Assembly (NCBI RefSeq): GCF_000717875.1
Contig: NZ_JOCT01000029.1
Span: forward strand, 31,727-95,726
DNA: 64,000 nucleotides
Direction of reading: 5' to 3'
Source of the DNA: Streptomyces sp. NRRL S-455
GTDB taxonomy: Bacteria > Actinomycetota > Actinomycetes > Streptomycetales > Streptomycetaceae
Shown: positions 41,744 through 49,856 of the stretch, in pieces
Position numbering within the stretch: position 1 is the first letter of the stretch
Layout of the letters: each line of letters starts with the position of its first letter
Notes under the pieces: generated by a model
Database searches by the model: none
The model's input: the letters and a program-made list of their open reading frames with translations, nothing else
Told to the model about the DNA's origin: nothing
Position numbers and translations under genes: made by a program

Positions 41744-44700
41744 ATGACTCAGACGACCCCTGAGCGGAAGCCGTGCTCCGTGTGCGGCAACGAGTACACC
41801 GTGACGGCGAACAAGACGATCCGTCACCACTTCACCGAGAACCCCGACTTCCAGGCCGGGCCCGACAGCCGCAAGTGCAAGGGCGTCGGACAGCCCCCGG
41901 CCGGCGCGGCGGGCGTCGCTCTCGCCGAGGACATGGAGGCCGGCCGGTCTCAGTGCCGCCTGTGCAAGCATCCGGCGCAGCTCACCGGCAACGGCCGGGT
42001 TCGGTCTCACCTCACCCCCGAGCAGACGCCCCGTCAGTGCCCGGGCGGCAGCGACTTCCCGCTGGGCACCTACCCGGACCTCATCGGCACGACGGACGGT
42101 CTCGTGGCCACCCTCGCGGCCGACTGCGAGCACGTTCCGGTCGGCCAGTGCTACGGCTGCCACGGCGCTGCCGGGAAGCCGGTCAGCGACGCTGAGCTGG
42201 ACGCCATGGCGGAGACCGAGGGCACCGGCGCGGCTCCGTGGGGCGTGGACCCGGCGACGGTGACGCAGCGGACCATGGCCGACCAGTTCAAAACTGTGGA
42301 GACTGACGACTTCGGTCAGCCGGTCCGTACGTGCTTCAACTGCGACGCTGTGGCGTGCCCGGGCTGCGACGGACCGGCGAACGATGAGGCCCGCTCACAG
42401 GCTGAGCGGTTCATGGACGCGGCGCCAGCCACGCACACCGGGCGGCCGTCGATGCACAGCGGCGGCGGCGGACTGTCGGCTGCGGAGCAGGAGCGCTTGG
42501 CGGCCGTCGTTGCCACGGACTACCGCACCGGCGAGCAGAAGGCTGCCGACGCTCGGATGTCCCGGCTGACGGACGAGGCCATCAAGGTGCTAGAGCAGCG
42601 CAGCCCGGAGGAGAAAGCGGAGACGACGGCCCGCATGGACCGCACCGCGTCGGCCGCCCTCGGCGTCCCGCTCGACCCGGCGCTGAACCACAACTACACC
42701 GACCCGTCCGGGGTGGAGTGGATCCACCCGGGGCCGGAGGAAACGTACCAGGCGCCGGACTGCACGGTGCTGAGGGAGGCCGGTAACGACGTCCCGACGA
42801 TGGACCAATACGGTCGGATCAAGGGAGGCGGGGTCTACTGCGAGAAGTGCGACACCGACGACCACCGGTGCCCGGGCTGCGGCACGGACGTCCCGCACGG
42901 CACCGTGGCCTGCGCCGCGTGCACCGCCCGCGTGGACGCCGAGGACGCGGAGCGGCTGGGCACCTGCACCCGTTGCGGGAAACCCCGCGACGGACACGCG
43001 CACGACGTCGGCCCCGACCCCGAGCTGCCCAACTGCCCGCACCCGGAGACGCACCGCGCGGGCTGCGGCTGCCCGGACGACGACAGCGCCCCCGGGCAGT
43101 ACAACCCGGAGGACGACCCCCAGACGCGTCTCGGTGAGCTGGACGAGGGCGACTACTTCCTCCGGAAGGGCACGCTCATGCGCCTGACCGAACGGGAGTC
43201 GAGTAGCTCGGTGCTGGCCGAGGTGATGGACGGCCCGCATAAAGGCCGCACCGGCGAGCTGACGAACCTGAACGAGGTGGTTCAGCGGGCGCCCGCACCG
43301 CAGGACGCGACGTCCGGCCCGGTCCGCGTCGGCGAGCTGGAGGAGGGCGACCACTTCACCCGGCGCGGCACGCTCATGCGCGTGACGAGCGCGGGCTACG
43401 GCCTGGTGGAGGCCGTCGTCGTGGACGGCCCGCACAAGGGACGCACCGGCGAGCTGAAGAACCCGGACGAGCTGGTGGACCGCGAGCCGTGCCGCCACAG
43501 CTACGCCTGGGGTGACGACGGCAAGTTCGGGCACAGCGGGTCATTCTGCGAATACTGCGGCGCTGGGGACCCGGCGACCGAGGTGACCACGGAACAGGAG
43601 ACCAAGGAATGCACGGACGACAGGACGCTGATCGCGTCGCCTCGTTCTTCGGCGGCATCCGCAACGAGTTCAACGGCCACGGCTACGCCGACGAGCCCGG
43701 CCCATGGTTCCCCGCAGGGTACGAAGGCGAGTGCGCCGGCTGTTTCGCCGAAATCGGAATCGGTGACATCATCCGCGCCGACGGCGAAGGCGGCTGGGAA
43801 CGGCAGGAGTGCTGCGGTGACGACTGACCAGAGCGCGGCAGCAGCGGCCTTCCTCGGCAGCGGCCGGCCGGCGGCCCCTGCATCGAACGGGACGCAGAAC
43901 CAGGCCGATGCGGCGGCGCAGTTCCTCGCCGGTGGCTCGGGGTCGCACGGGGAGAAGGAGACCAAGCGCGACCGGTACGGCAGGTACCTGATCCCGCACC
44001 CGGACACCGGCAAGGAGAAGGCCTGGACCCGGGCAACGACGTTCGCCAAGTCCATCAGCGACACGTACGCCCTGTCCCAGTGGGGCCTGCGGATGGCATT
44101 GCTCGGGGCGACGATGCGTCCGGACATCGTGGCGCGGGCGCACGGCAAGCACGTCCGGGCGGACAAGGCCCTGCTGGACGAGCTGACGGCGGAGCTGAAG
44201 AACGCCGCCGGGGACAAGGTCGCGGCCAACCTCGGCACCGCGATGCACTCCTTCACGGAGATGGCGGACCGGGCATGGCACTCCCCCGGCGGCCCGCGCA
44301 GCATCCTGGACCAGGTCCCGGCGGATTGCCGGGGGATGGTGGAGACGTACATCCGCCTGCTGGAGGAGACCGGTCTCGAACCGGTGCCGCACCTCATCGA
44401 GTTCACGACGGTCGTCAAGCAGTACGGCGTCGCCGGGACCTCGGACAACTGCTACAAGGTCACCAAGCCACTCGTGCTGAAGATCGGCCGGGCCGAAGTC
44501 CGGTTCCAGCCGGGCGAGTACGTGATCGGCGACAAGAAGACCGGCCGGGACCTGGACTACGGCTGGCAGGAGATCGCAATCCAGCTCGGCACGTACGCAC
44601 AGGGCATCAACACGGCCGGGGTGTGGGACCGGCACGACGAGGTCTGGGAGCCGGACCCGCTGAGCCGGTTCGACAAGCCGGGGACGAAAGTCCGCACGGA

Positions 44701-45133
44701 TGCCGGGATCGTCATTCACCTGCCGGTGGACAAGGAATCCGAGAAGACGCCGACCGTCTACGGCGTCGACCTGGAGAGCGGCTGGAACGCGGCCGTGCTG
44801 TGCGAACGGGTGAGGGCCTGGCGCAACGTCCGTACCCTCGCCTCCCCGGTCATGGTCTCCGAGGCTGGGGACACGTTCGCCCCGTCCCGGGCGGCTGCGG
44901 TGGTCAAGGCCGCCCCGATGGCCGGCGACCACGACCCGGACACCGGCGTCACCACGCGGACCACGGTCCGGCCGCCGTCCCTCAAGGACAAGGCCCTAGC
45001 GGTCACGTCCAAGGGCGACGCGTCGGCGGTGTGGAAGGAGGCGAAGGCGGCCGGCCTGCCCGACACGAAGGTGGACGAGCTGGTGGCCGTCATGCAGAAC
45101 CGACTCAAGGAACTCGCCGAACCCGGTGGCTGA
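41744..45133 (+). CDS. Zinc-ribbon protein fused in frame to a RecB/Cas4-type exonuclease
   Basis: The frame is open for 1129 codons. Residues 1-620 hold many CxxC/CxxH modules and two copies of a repeat (GELDEGDYFLRKGTLMR... and GELEEGDHFTRRGTLMR..., each ending DGPHKGRTGEL). Residues about 740-1129 form a PD-(D/E)XK exonuclease with GEYVIGDKKTGR and the RecB-like QEIAIQLGTYAQGI. Between them is a Ser/Ala/Thr linker that overlaps a separate ORF. GTG at 43817 (codon 692) has AGGAG upstream and probably gives the nuclease alone. So the locus may make a fusion, a separate nuclease, or both. Confidence 0.7.
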   Translation: MTQTTPERKPCSVCGNEYTVTANKTIRHHFTENPDFQAGPDSRKCKGVGQPPAGAAGVALAEDMEAGRSQCRLCKHPAQLTGNGRVRSHLTPEQTPRQCPGGSDFPLGTYPDLIGTTDGLVATLAADCEHVPVGQCYGCHGAAGKPVSDAELDAMAETEGTGAAPWGVDPATVTQRTMADQFKTVETDDFGQPVRTCFNCDAVACPGCDGPANDEARSQAERFMDAAPATHTGRPSMHSGGGGLSAAEQERLAAVVATDYRTGEQKAADARMSRLTDEAIKVLEQRSPEEKAETTARMDRTASAALGVPLDPALNHNYTDPSGVEWIHPGPEETYQAPDCTVLREAGNDVPTMDQYGRIKGGGVYCEKCDTDDHRCPGCGTDVPHGTVACAACTARVDAEDAERLGTCTRCGKPRDGHAHDVGPDPELPNCPHPETHRAGCGCPDDDSAPGQYNPEDDPQTRLGELDEGDYFLRKGTLMRLTERESSSSVLAEVMDGPHKGRTGELTNLNEVVQRAPAPQDATSGPVRVGELEEGDHFTRRGTLMRVTSAGYGLVEAVVVDGPHKGRTGELKNPDELVDREPCRHSYAWGDDGKFGHSGSFCEYCGAGDPATEVTTEQETKECTDDRTLIASPRSSAASATSSTATATPTSPAHGSPQGTKASAPAVSPKSESVTSSAPTAKAAGNGRSAAVTTDQSAAAAAFLGSGRPAAPASNGTQNQADAAAQFLAGGSGSHGEKETKRDRYGRYLIPHPDTGKEKAWTRATTFAKSISDTYALSQWGLRMALLGATMRPDIVARAHGKHVRADKALLDELTAELKNAAGDKVAANLGTAMHSFTEMADRAWHSPGGPRSILDQVPADCRGMVETYIRLLEETGLEPVPHLIEFTTVVKQYGVAGTSDNCYKVTKPLVLKIGRAEVRFQPGEYVIGDKKTGRDLDYGWQEIAIQLGTYAQGINTAGVWDRHDEVWEPDPLSRFDKPGTKVRTDAGIVIHLPVDKESEKTPTVYGVDLESGWNAAVLCERVRAWRNVRTLASPVMVSEAGDTFAPSRAAAVVKAAPMAGDHDPDTGVTTRTTVRPPSLKDKALAVTSKGDASAVWKEAKAAGLPDTKVDELVAVMQNRLKELAEPGG
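43609..43827 (+). CDS. Small zinc-binding protein overprinted in the nuclease gene (72 aa)
   Basis: In another frame, ATG 43609 directly follows GAGACCAAGGA, matching the cassette SD seen elsewhere. The 72-residue product has GGIRNEFNGHGYADEPGPW, ECAGCFAEIGIGD and a terminal ECCGDD. It looks like a genuine small protein, whereas the main frame over this stretch is a low-complexity Ser/Ala/Thr run. So the linker of the long ORF is probably the shadow of this gene. Confidence 0.6.
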   Translation: MHGRQDADRVASFFGGIRNEFNGHGYADEPGPWFPAGYEGECAGCFAEIGIGDIIRADGEGGWERQECCGDD

Positions 45134-45137
45134 GTAG

Positions 45138-45152
45138 GGTTTAACTAAATCA
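45138..45152 (+). promoter_or_regulatory. Palindrome-type promoter element before a long noncoding leader
   Basis: GGGTTTAACTAAATCAG follows the nuclease stop. Transcription from here would cross about 430 noncoding bases before the next gene at 45591. Confidence 0.5.
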
Positions 45153-45239
45153 GCTTCCGGGGTATCATAAAAGCATACGGAGCACAGCAAGTCCGGGCGG
45201 AACAAGCATTCGTGACATAGCGTCATAGATCCTCCCGGA

Positions 45240-45254
45240 ACAACTCCACAGAGA
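45240..45254 (+). repeat. Leader repeat ACAACTCCACAGAGA, copy 1
   Basis: This 15-mer occurs again at 56254-56268. In both places it lies in a long untranslated leader downstream of a palindrome-type promoter and follows a CCCGG-containing sequence. Confidence 0.5.
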
Positions 45255-45391
45255 CCGCCCCGGGGCTCAACCCCACCGGCTCCGGGGCCTTGAGAGACCC
45301 AACGACGCGCCGTCGTAGCGACACAGCCCCCTGGGCGACACGCAACATCGGCGGGCGGCTCGGGGTCTGGCGGCGGCCGTAAAACGCTGGT

Positions 45392-45502
45392 CGCGCGGTA
45401 GCTCAACTGGAGCAGCCCTCACAGGCTCAGAGCCCCTACAGGACAACGGTTCCCCCGAGCCGTCTGTCCGGGGAGATTCGGGTTCGAGACCCGGCCGCGC
45501 AC
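45392..45502 (+). tRNA. tRNA-like sequence of unusual length (isotype unresolved)
   Basis: CGCGCGG (45392-45398) can pair with CCGCGCA (45495-45501). TAGCTCAACTGG matches a D-arm, and CGGGTTCGAGACCCG is a perfect T-arm. About 111 bases separate the ends instead of 75-95. Between the arms lie a short AGCC/GGCT hairpin and a long CCCC..GGACA-ACGG..CCGT-TGTCC-GGGG stem. No standard seven-base anticodon loop could be fitted. It could be a degenerate tRNA, a tRNA with a very long variable arm or insert, or a tRNA mimic in the 45134-45590 noncoding stretch. Confidence 0.4.
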
Positions 45503-45590
45503 CGGAGCCACGTTCCACCGGCTCCCCTCCCTCGCCACCGGCGGCGGGAACACCCAAGGAACACACGAACCCAAGGAAAGCAGGGCACAC

Positions 45591-46193
45591 ATGACCACGA
45601 TGACGGACCCGTTCAGCGCGGACGCGGTGAAGGCCGTTCGCTTCCTCTCGGGAGAGAAGAAGGTCGGGGCCAAGTTCCCCAAGGTCGGCCACGTCGTCGC
45701 CGGCACCATCACCGACTGGCGGATGGCGCAGCAGACCGACAACGAGACCCGCGAGCTGCTGTTCTGGCAGGGGAAGAAGCCCACCCCGCAGTCCCAGCTC
45801 ACCATCCCGACGGAGTCGGCCCGGCCCGTGGAGATGATGGTCATCGAGCTTCAGTGCGAGCCCACCGGCGTCACCTGGGAGGGCAAGGACTACGAGGAGG
45901 TCCAGCTTCCCGAGGACGACGGCAAGCGCACGCTGTACGTCAGCAACACGAAGATCAAGGCGCTCGCCGACGCGCTGAAGCAGGCGGGTATGCAGCTCCC
46001 GGAGGTCGGCGGGTACCTGGAGATGGCCCGGGGCAAGAGCGTCAAGGCGCCGGGGGCCAAGTTCCCCAGCCAGTCGTTCACCGCGCGGTACACCCCGGCC
46101 GACAAGAACACCCGTCGGGAGCAGGATCTGCCGGTGCACACCTCCACGTCCGTCAGTGAGGACGGCGAGGCGGCGGACCCGTTCGGCGGCTGA
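45591..46193 (+). CDS. Possible single-stranded DNA-binding protein
   Basis: AAGGAAAG precedes the ATG. The 200-residue protein has an acidic C-terminal tip (SEDGEAADPFGG), reminiscent of SSB tails that recruit partners. The body contains GTITDWRMAQQTDNETRELLFW and YVSNTKIKALADALKQAG, consistent with an OB-type fold. It stands alone between the leader/tRNA-like region and a bidirectional terminator, next to replication genes. The ssDNA-binding role is inferred; a general replication accessory is possible. Confidence 0.5.
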   Translation: MTTMTDPFSADAVKAVRFLSGEKKVGAKFPKVGHVVAGTITDWRMAQQTDNETRELLFWQGKKPTPQSQLTIPTESARPVEMMVIELQCEPTGVTWEGKDYEEVQLPEDDGKRTLYVSNTKIKALADALKQAGMQLPEVGGYLEMARGKSVKAPGAKFPSQSFTARYTPADKNTRREQDLPVHTSTSVSEDGEAADPFGG

Positions 46194-46213
46194 ACGGATC
46201 TACGGCACAATGA

Positions 46214-46248
46214 GGAAACCCCCGGGAAGGGCGCTCCCGGGGGTTTCC
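46214..46248. terminator. Bidirectional terminator
   Basis: GGAAACCCCCGGGA pairs with TCCCGGGGGTTTCC across seven bases between convergent genes ending at 46193 (+) and 46266 (-). Confidence 0.85.
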
Positions 46249-46265
46249 CCTTGTCCGGCATCATG

Positions 46266-46847
46266 TCAGGCCGCCACCTTCCGCCGGCGGCGGGGCTGCT
46301 TCGGGAGTGGCGGAGCGAAGACCGGGACGGTGTCGCCGAGGACCGGCCAGGCGACCGCGCGCAGGGCGTCCATGTTGTGCTGCGGCATCCGGACCACCGG
46401 CTCGCCGTACGCGGCGTGACCGGCCGCCCGCAGCCACCACGCGTCGCACTGATCCCCGCCCTTGTCGCCGGGGAACTTCCGTCCGGCGCGAGTGAGCGCG
46501 GCCAGGGCCATGGAGTCTTTGTCCGCCCCGCCGCCGTAGCCCGTGGCGTACAGCTTCAACGTCTTCGTGTTGACCAGGACGTAGGGGACGCCTGAGCGCA
46601 TGACGGCGAGCCGGACGGTGGCGTGCACCATCGGGATGACCTTGGCGGACGCACCCCGGAAAAGCCCGGGGTCGTCCTCGATGACGACGAGGTCGGGGCG
46701 GGCCACACGCAGGGCCGCCGTCATGCGTTCCTCGATGCTCAGCAAGCGCCGGTCGCCCTTACCGCGCGGCTTGATGACGGCGGTGGAGTCGTCCGGGAAG
46801 CACAGTCCCGTGCACTTCATCGACAGGTCCGCTCCCATGATGCGCAT
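46266..46847 (-). CDS. RuvC-like Holliday junction resolvase
   Basis: ATG at 46847 (MRIMGADLSMKCTG) follows GGAGG. The 193-residue protein has the RuvC/RNase H start MGADLSMKCTG with its catalytic Asp, an acidic strand VVIEDDPG, and a later GGDQCDAWWLRAAG with a conserved Asp. It would resolve branched DNA before packaging. It is the only leftward gene in the right arm and has its own promoter-like element at 46876. Confidence 0.7.
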   Translation of the reverse strand: MRIMGADLSMKCTGLCFPDDSTAVIKPRGKGDRRLLSIEERMTAALRVARPDLVVIEDDPGLFRGASAKVIPMVHATVRLAVMRSGVPYVLVNTKTLKLYATGYGGGADKDSMALAALTRAGRKFPGDKGGDQCDAWWLRAAGHAAYGEPVVRMPQHNMDALRAVAWPVLGDTVPVFAPPLPKQPRRRRKVAA

Positions 46848-46875
46848 TCCTTGGTCCTCCGAATCTGGGCGCACT

Positions 46876-46890
46876 CATTTCGTTAAATCA
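46876..46890 (-). promoter_or_regulatory. Palindrome-type element, leftward
   Basis: The minus strand reads TGATTTAACGAAATG upstream of the RuvC-like gene. The palindrome is imperfect and no TTG box is evident. Confidence 0.4.
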
Positions 46891-47005
46891 GATGTACCCG
46901 ATACGCTGATCGGCCACGCTCCCGACGCGGCCTGGACTCGGCTACGCGCAGGTTTACCCAGTGGGTACGCTCGGAGCAGGACCACGGACTGAGGAGAGCA
47001 GACCA

Positions 47006-47476
47006 ATGACAAGCTCTACACCCCTGCCCGGACTGGACTCCGTCGGCAAGTCGGGAACCTGGACGATCGCCGACCAGCACGGCCAGACGATCACGATTAC
47101 CGGGGAGCTGCTGGGCCTCGGCTCCAGCTACCGGCCCCGGCACCAGAACCACCCTGACACCGAGTTCGCCCCGCCGCGCACCCACTGCTCCACCTGCCGG
47201 TGGACGGAGATCCGCATCTTCGCCGTGGACTCCGAAGAGGGCAACCCCGGACCGCTGCCGTACCTGGTGGTCAAGCGTGGTGCGTCGGCCATCCCCGGGG
47301 AGAAGGACTTCGTTGAGTGGGAGGGTCTGGTCACCGGGGACGAGGTGCTGGAGAAGCTGACCACCCGCCGGGGCACGGACGCGTTCCTGACCGCGCCGGC
47401 CTCCCGGGCCGCGTCGCAGGCCGCCGCGTTCGACCCCGGGGTGAGGGACGCCTGGCAGAACCGCGCGGTGAAGTAA
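47006..47476 (+). CDS. Hypothetical protein (156 aa)
   Basis: ATG at 47006 follows GAGGAGAGCAGACCA. The protein has TWTIADQHGQTITITGELLG, the pair THCSTCRW, and an Ala-rich C-terminus. An inverted TACCCAGTGGGTA lies upstream at about 46957 and may be a regulatory site. Function unknown. Confidence 0.6.
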   Translation: MTSSTPLPGLDSVGKSGTWTIADQHGQTITITGELLGLGSSYRPRHQNHPDTEFAPPRTHCSTCRWTEIRIFAVDSEEGNPGPLPYLVVKRGASAIPGEKDFVEWEGLVTGDEVLEKLTTRRGTDAFLTAPASRAASQAAAFDPGVRDAWQNRAVK

Positions 47477-47550
47477 ACCCCGTTCGGCGGCCACGCTGAT
47501 CGCTGGTACCGTCCCCGGCTTTGACCGAGCCGGACGGAGGGACGGACGAC

Positions 47551-47838
47551 ATGGGCAGGCACAGCGCGGAACGAATCCCCACCCGGGACCTGCGGCGCTC
47601 GTACTCCCGGCTGCGCGAAGCGTACGAGCGCCTGCTACGAGACCACCTGGAACTGAAGAGCACCGCCCACGGCCTGCCGGCCCCCGAGTCCGGCGGGCCG
47701 TTGTCGTCCGGGGCCGAGGTCGTGCTGTGGCAGCCTCCCCGCCACCTGGCCACCGGCGCGGAGCCGCTGGGCGTGGATGCCGCCTGCGAGCTGGTCCGGT
47801 CCACCGGTCTGCTGACATCGCCGGGGCTTGAGGCGTGA
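47551..47838 (+). CDS. Small hypothetical protein (95 aa)
   Basis: GGAGGG precedes ATG 47551. The first half is a basic amphipathic helix (YSRLREAYERLLRDHLEL), the second is Pro/Gly-rich. It may bind nucleic acid. A palindrome promoter follows it at 47854. Confidence 0.55.
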   Translation: MGRHSAERIPTRDLRRSYSRLREAYERLLRDHLELKSTAHGLPAPESGGPLSSGAEVVLWQPPRHLATGAEPLGVDAACELVRSTGLLTSPGLEA

Positions 47839-47853
47839 CAGGCGAGGGTATAC

Positions 47854-47870
47854 CGATTAAGATAAATCAT
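47854..47870 (+). promoter_or_regulatory. Palindrome-type promoter element, rightward
   Basis: CGATTAAGATAAATCATCG, a diverged member of the family, lies upstream of the winged-helix gene at 47899. Confidence 0.4.
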
Positions 47871-47898
47871 CGACCCCCTGATCACCGAGGAAGGAACC

Positions 47899-48165
47899 AT
47901 GACCGTGACCGCGCCCCAGCGCCCCCCGCGTGGACGCCCGAGGCCCGCAGAGACCATCGAGCGCGACCGGAAGATCCTGACCCTGCTCAAGGATCACCCC
48001 GACGGCCTGGCCCGTAACGCCATCGCCGAGGCGATGGGCTTGAACAAGTCCCGCACGTACCTGTCCCTGGACCGGCTGCGCCGGCAGGGCCTGGCCGAGA
48101 TGGTCAAGTCCGAGGAATCACAGGCCGACAAGGACGCCCTGTGGGTGGCCGTCCAGGAGGACTGA
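47899..48165 (+). CDS. Winged-helix DNA-binding protein (88 aa)
   Basis: The ATG follows GAGGAAGGAACC. The protein has a basic N-terminus and a MarR/ArsR-like winged helix: ILTLLKDHPDGLARNAIAEAM, KSRTYLSLDRLRRQGLAEMV. It is a likely small transcription regulator. It overlaps the next gene by TGATG. Confidence 0.65.
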   Translation: MTVTAPQRPPRGRPRPAETIERDRKILTLLKDHPDGLARNAIAEAMGLNKSRTYLSLDRLRRQGLAEMVKSEESQADKDALWVAVQED

Positions 48166-48482
48166 TGCCATCGGACCGCACACCCGCCGCCACGGAGCCC
48201 GCACCCGGCGCAGACGCCGAAAGTGCGGGCTCCGTAGTTGTCGGCGTTGACCCGTCGACGTCGGACGGTGTGGCCATCGTCTCAGTGAATCCCGAACGTG
48301 TGGAGGCGTTGAGGCAGCGTCTCCAAGAGGCAGGTGAGGGGTTCCAGCGGATGCGTGGGAGTCTGGCTGCCGCATCATCAGCCTTCCGGCAGTACGACCC
48401 GCGCTACGCACCGCCGGTCAGGGACGCGATGCGCTGGAGCCCGCCGGCCGACGGAGAGGAGATACCCCCGTGCCCCGCATGA
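48165..48482 (+). CDS. Hypothetical protein (105 aa)
   Basis: It starts in the TGATG overlap with the winged-helix gene. The protein begins in a disordered Pro/Ala stretch, then SVVVGVDPSTSDGVAIVSV, a helix EALRQRLQEAGEGFQRM, and a Pro-rich end. The GVDPSTSDGVA segment resembles the start of RNase H-like folds, but the rest is missing. Its end overlaps the glycosyltransferase start. Confidence 0.55.
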   Translation: MPSDRTPAATEPAPGADAESAGSVVVGVDPSTSDGVAIVSVNPERVEALRQRLQEAGEGFQRMRGSLAAASSAFRQYDPRYAPPVRDAMRWSPPADGEEIPPCPA

Positions 48483-49120
48483 GTGTTGCCGTGGTCATCC
48501 CGACGATCCCGGGCCGGGAGGATCTGCTGGAGCGCGCCCTGGCCTCCGTACGGGCGCAGCGGCGCCGGCCGGACCAGGTCGTCGTCGAACGCGACTCGCT
48601 GCGCACCGGAGCCGACCAGGCTCGCAACCGCGCGCTGCAACGGGTGACCACGGACGTGATTGCCTGGCTTGACGATGACGACGAAATCAAGCCCAACCAC
48701 CTTATGGCCTGCATGCGTGTAATGGAGCAGTCCTCGGAGAAGCCTGACCTGGTGTACCCGGCACCGGTAGTGCGCGGGGGCGAGGACCCCACAGCCGTGT
48801 CGGTGCAGGGCCAGTGGAGGCTTCCGTGGGGTGTCCGTTTCGGTGCGGAGCAGGAGGCCCATCTGCGACGGTTCGGGTCATTCATCCCGATGACGCACCT
48901 GGTGCGCACCGAGCTGGTCCGCACCATCGGCGGGTTCCGTCCTGGCCAGAACGTAACGACAGATGGCCTAGGTCGCCGCTACCGTGGCGAGGACGAGGAC
49001 TATCTGGTGCGCCTGCTCGACACAGGGGCCACGTTCGAGCACCTGGACGCTCGGACGTGGGTCTGGCACGTGCACCGTGGCAATACCGCCGGGCGGGGTC
49101 TCGCCCCGGCGGATATCTGA
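48470..49120 (+). CDS. Family 2-type glycosyltransferase
   Basis: GTG at 48470 follows GGAGAGGAGATACCCCC. The 216-residue protein has the GT-A start VAVVIPTIPGREDLLERALASV, the metal-binding DxD-like IAWLDDDDEI, and a later GEDEDYLVRLLD acceptor-side motif. It would transfer a sugar from an NDP donor. With the sugar-nucleotide enzymes at 23.6 and 59.6 kb it forms a possible glycosylation set. Confidence 0.8.
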   Translation: MPRMSVAVVIPTIPGREDLLERALASVRAQRRRPDQVVVERDSLRTGADQARNRALQRVTTDVIAWLDDDDEIKPNHLMACMRVMEQSSEKPDLVYPAPVVRGGEDPTAVSVQGQWRLPWGVRFGAEQEAHLRRFGSFIPMTHLVRTELVRTIGGFRPGQNVTTDGLGRRYRGEDEDYLVRLLDTGATFEHLDARTWVWHVHRGNTAGRGLAPADI

Positions 49121-49211
49121 ACACGGAAACGGAGGAGTCGTACCGACCACCACAGCCACGACCGGACCACCCCCCACCCTCGCCGATGCCGTACGGCGGC
49201 GCATCGGCGAG

Positions 49212-49400
49212 ATGACCGCCCGGGGCCAGAAGACGTTCACCGTCGCGGATTTTCCCGGCGTCGCCCGACGCGCAGGCCGGCCAGGACCCTGGCTGGAGGA
49301 CCACCTGCTCGTCCTGGAAGGCATCGGCGTGCTACGGGCCGTCAACCGACCCGGGCCGCGCACCTGGGCCGTCCGCCCCGGTGCGGAGTACCTACGGTGA
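49212..49400 (+). CDS. Small winged-helix protein, start uncertain
   Basis: The frame reads sensibly upstream of ATG 49212 to about 49139, just after a strong GGAGGAG at 49126, but no ATG, GTG or TTG lies there. The safe part encodes MTARGQKTFTVADFPGVARR then WLEDHLLVLEGIGVLRAV, a winged-helix pattern shared with the proteins at 49857, 52521 (C-terminus) and 54767. The protein may begin at an unusual codon. It overlaps the next gene start. Confidence 0.5.
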   Translation: MTARGQKTFTVADFPGVARRAGRPGPWLEDHLLVLEGIGVLRAVNRPGPRTWAVRPGAEYLR

Positions 49401-49729
49401 GCCGGCGAGTGATGAGGTTCGGGTACGTCTACGGAGGAACGGCCCGCTTCAAGGGGCAGAAATACATGCTGGACGGGACGGCCTACTCACTGGGCCGGTG
49501 TGACGAGGTGCGGCTTCGCGCGGCAGCCGTACGGGACTTGTCCCAGTCACAGAACGTTCCGCTTGCCGGTATCGAGATCACGGACTTCTGGTTCAGCGAG
49601 ATCGTCACCGAGAACGACATCCGGGACACGTCGGCGGGTACGGCGAGTGCCGACCCTTTCCGTCCCCACGCCGACCCCGGTCCGGACCCGTTCCGCCCCT
49701 GCGATGTCCCTGACGGCTGGGACACGTAA
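49397..49729 (+). CDS. Hypothetical protein (110 aa)
   Basis: GTG at 49397 overlaps the previous stop. The protein has RFGYVYGGTARFKGQKYML and IEITDFWFSEIVTEND, then a disordered tail with DPFRP repeats. The 3' part of the gene contains the first copies of the GGGACA/TGTCCC repeat. Function unknown. Confidence 0.55.
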   Translation: MSRRVMRFGYVYGGTARFKGQKYMLDGTAYSLGRCDEVRLRAAAVRDLSQSQNVPLAGIEITDFWFSEIVTENDIRDTSAGTASADPFRPHADPGPDPFRPCDVPDGWDT

Positions 49730-49814
49730 ATGCGGGACACGGACAACGAGGGGCCCCGGGACATCGGGGCCCCTTTCGCGTACTTCACGGTTGCACGCCC
49801 GGGGCGACGGGTAC

Positions 49815-49832
49815 GATGATTTAGGGAAATCA
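49815..49832 (+). promoter_or_regulatory. Palindrome-type promoter element, rightward
   Basis: ACGATGATTTAGGGAAATCAT lies upstream of the winged-helix gene at 49857, with a TTGCAC further upstream. Confidence 0.5.
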
Positions 49833-49856
49833 TCCTGACCAAGGAACGAGGAAGTC

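Noticed and set aside
45392..45502. Calling the tRNA-like sequence a functional tRNA with a set isotype
   Set aside because: The span is too long and no seven-base anticodon loop with a five-pair stem fits; CAC and CAG readings both need mismatches.
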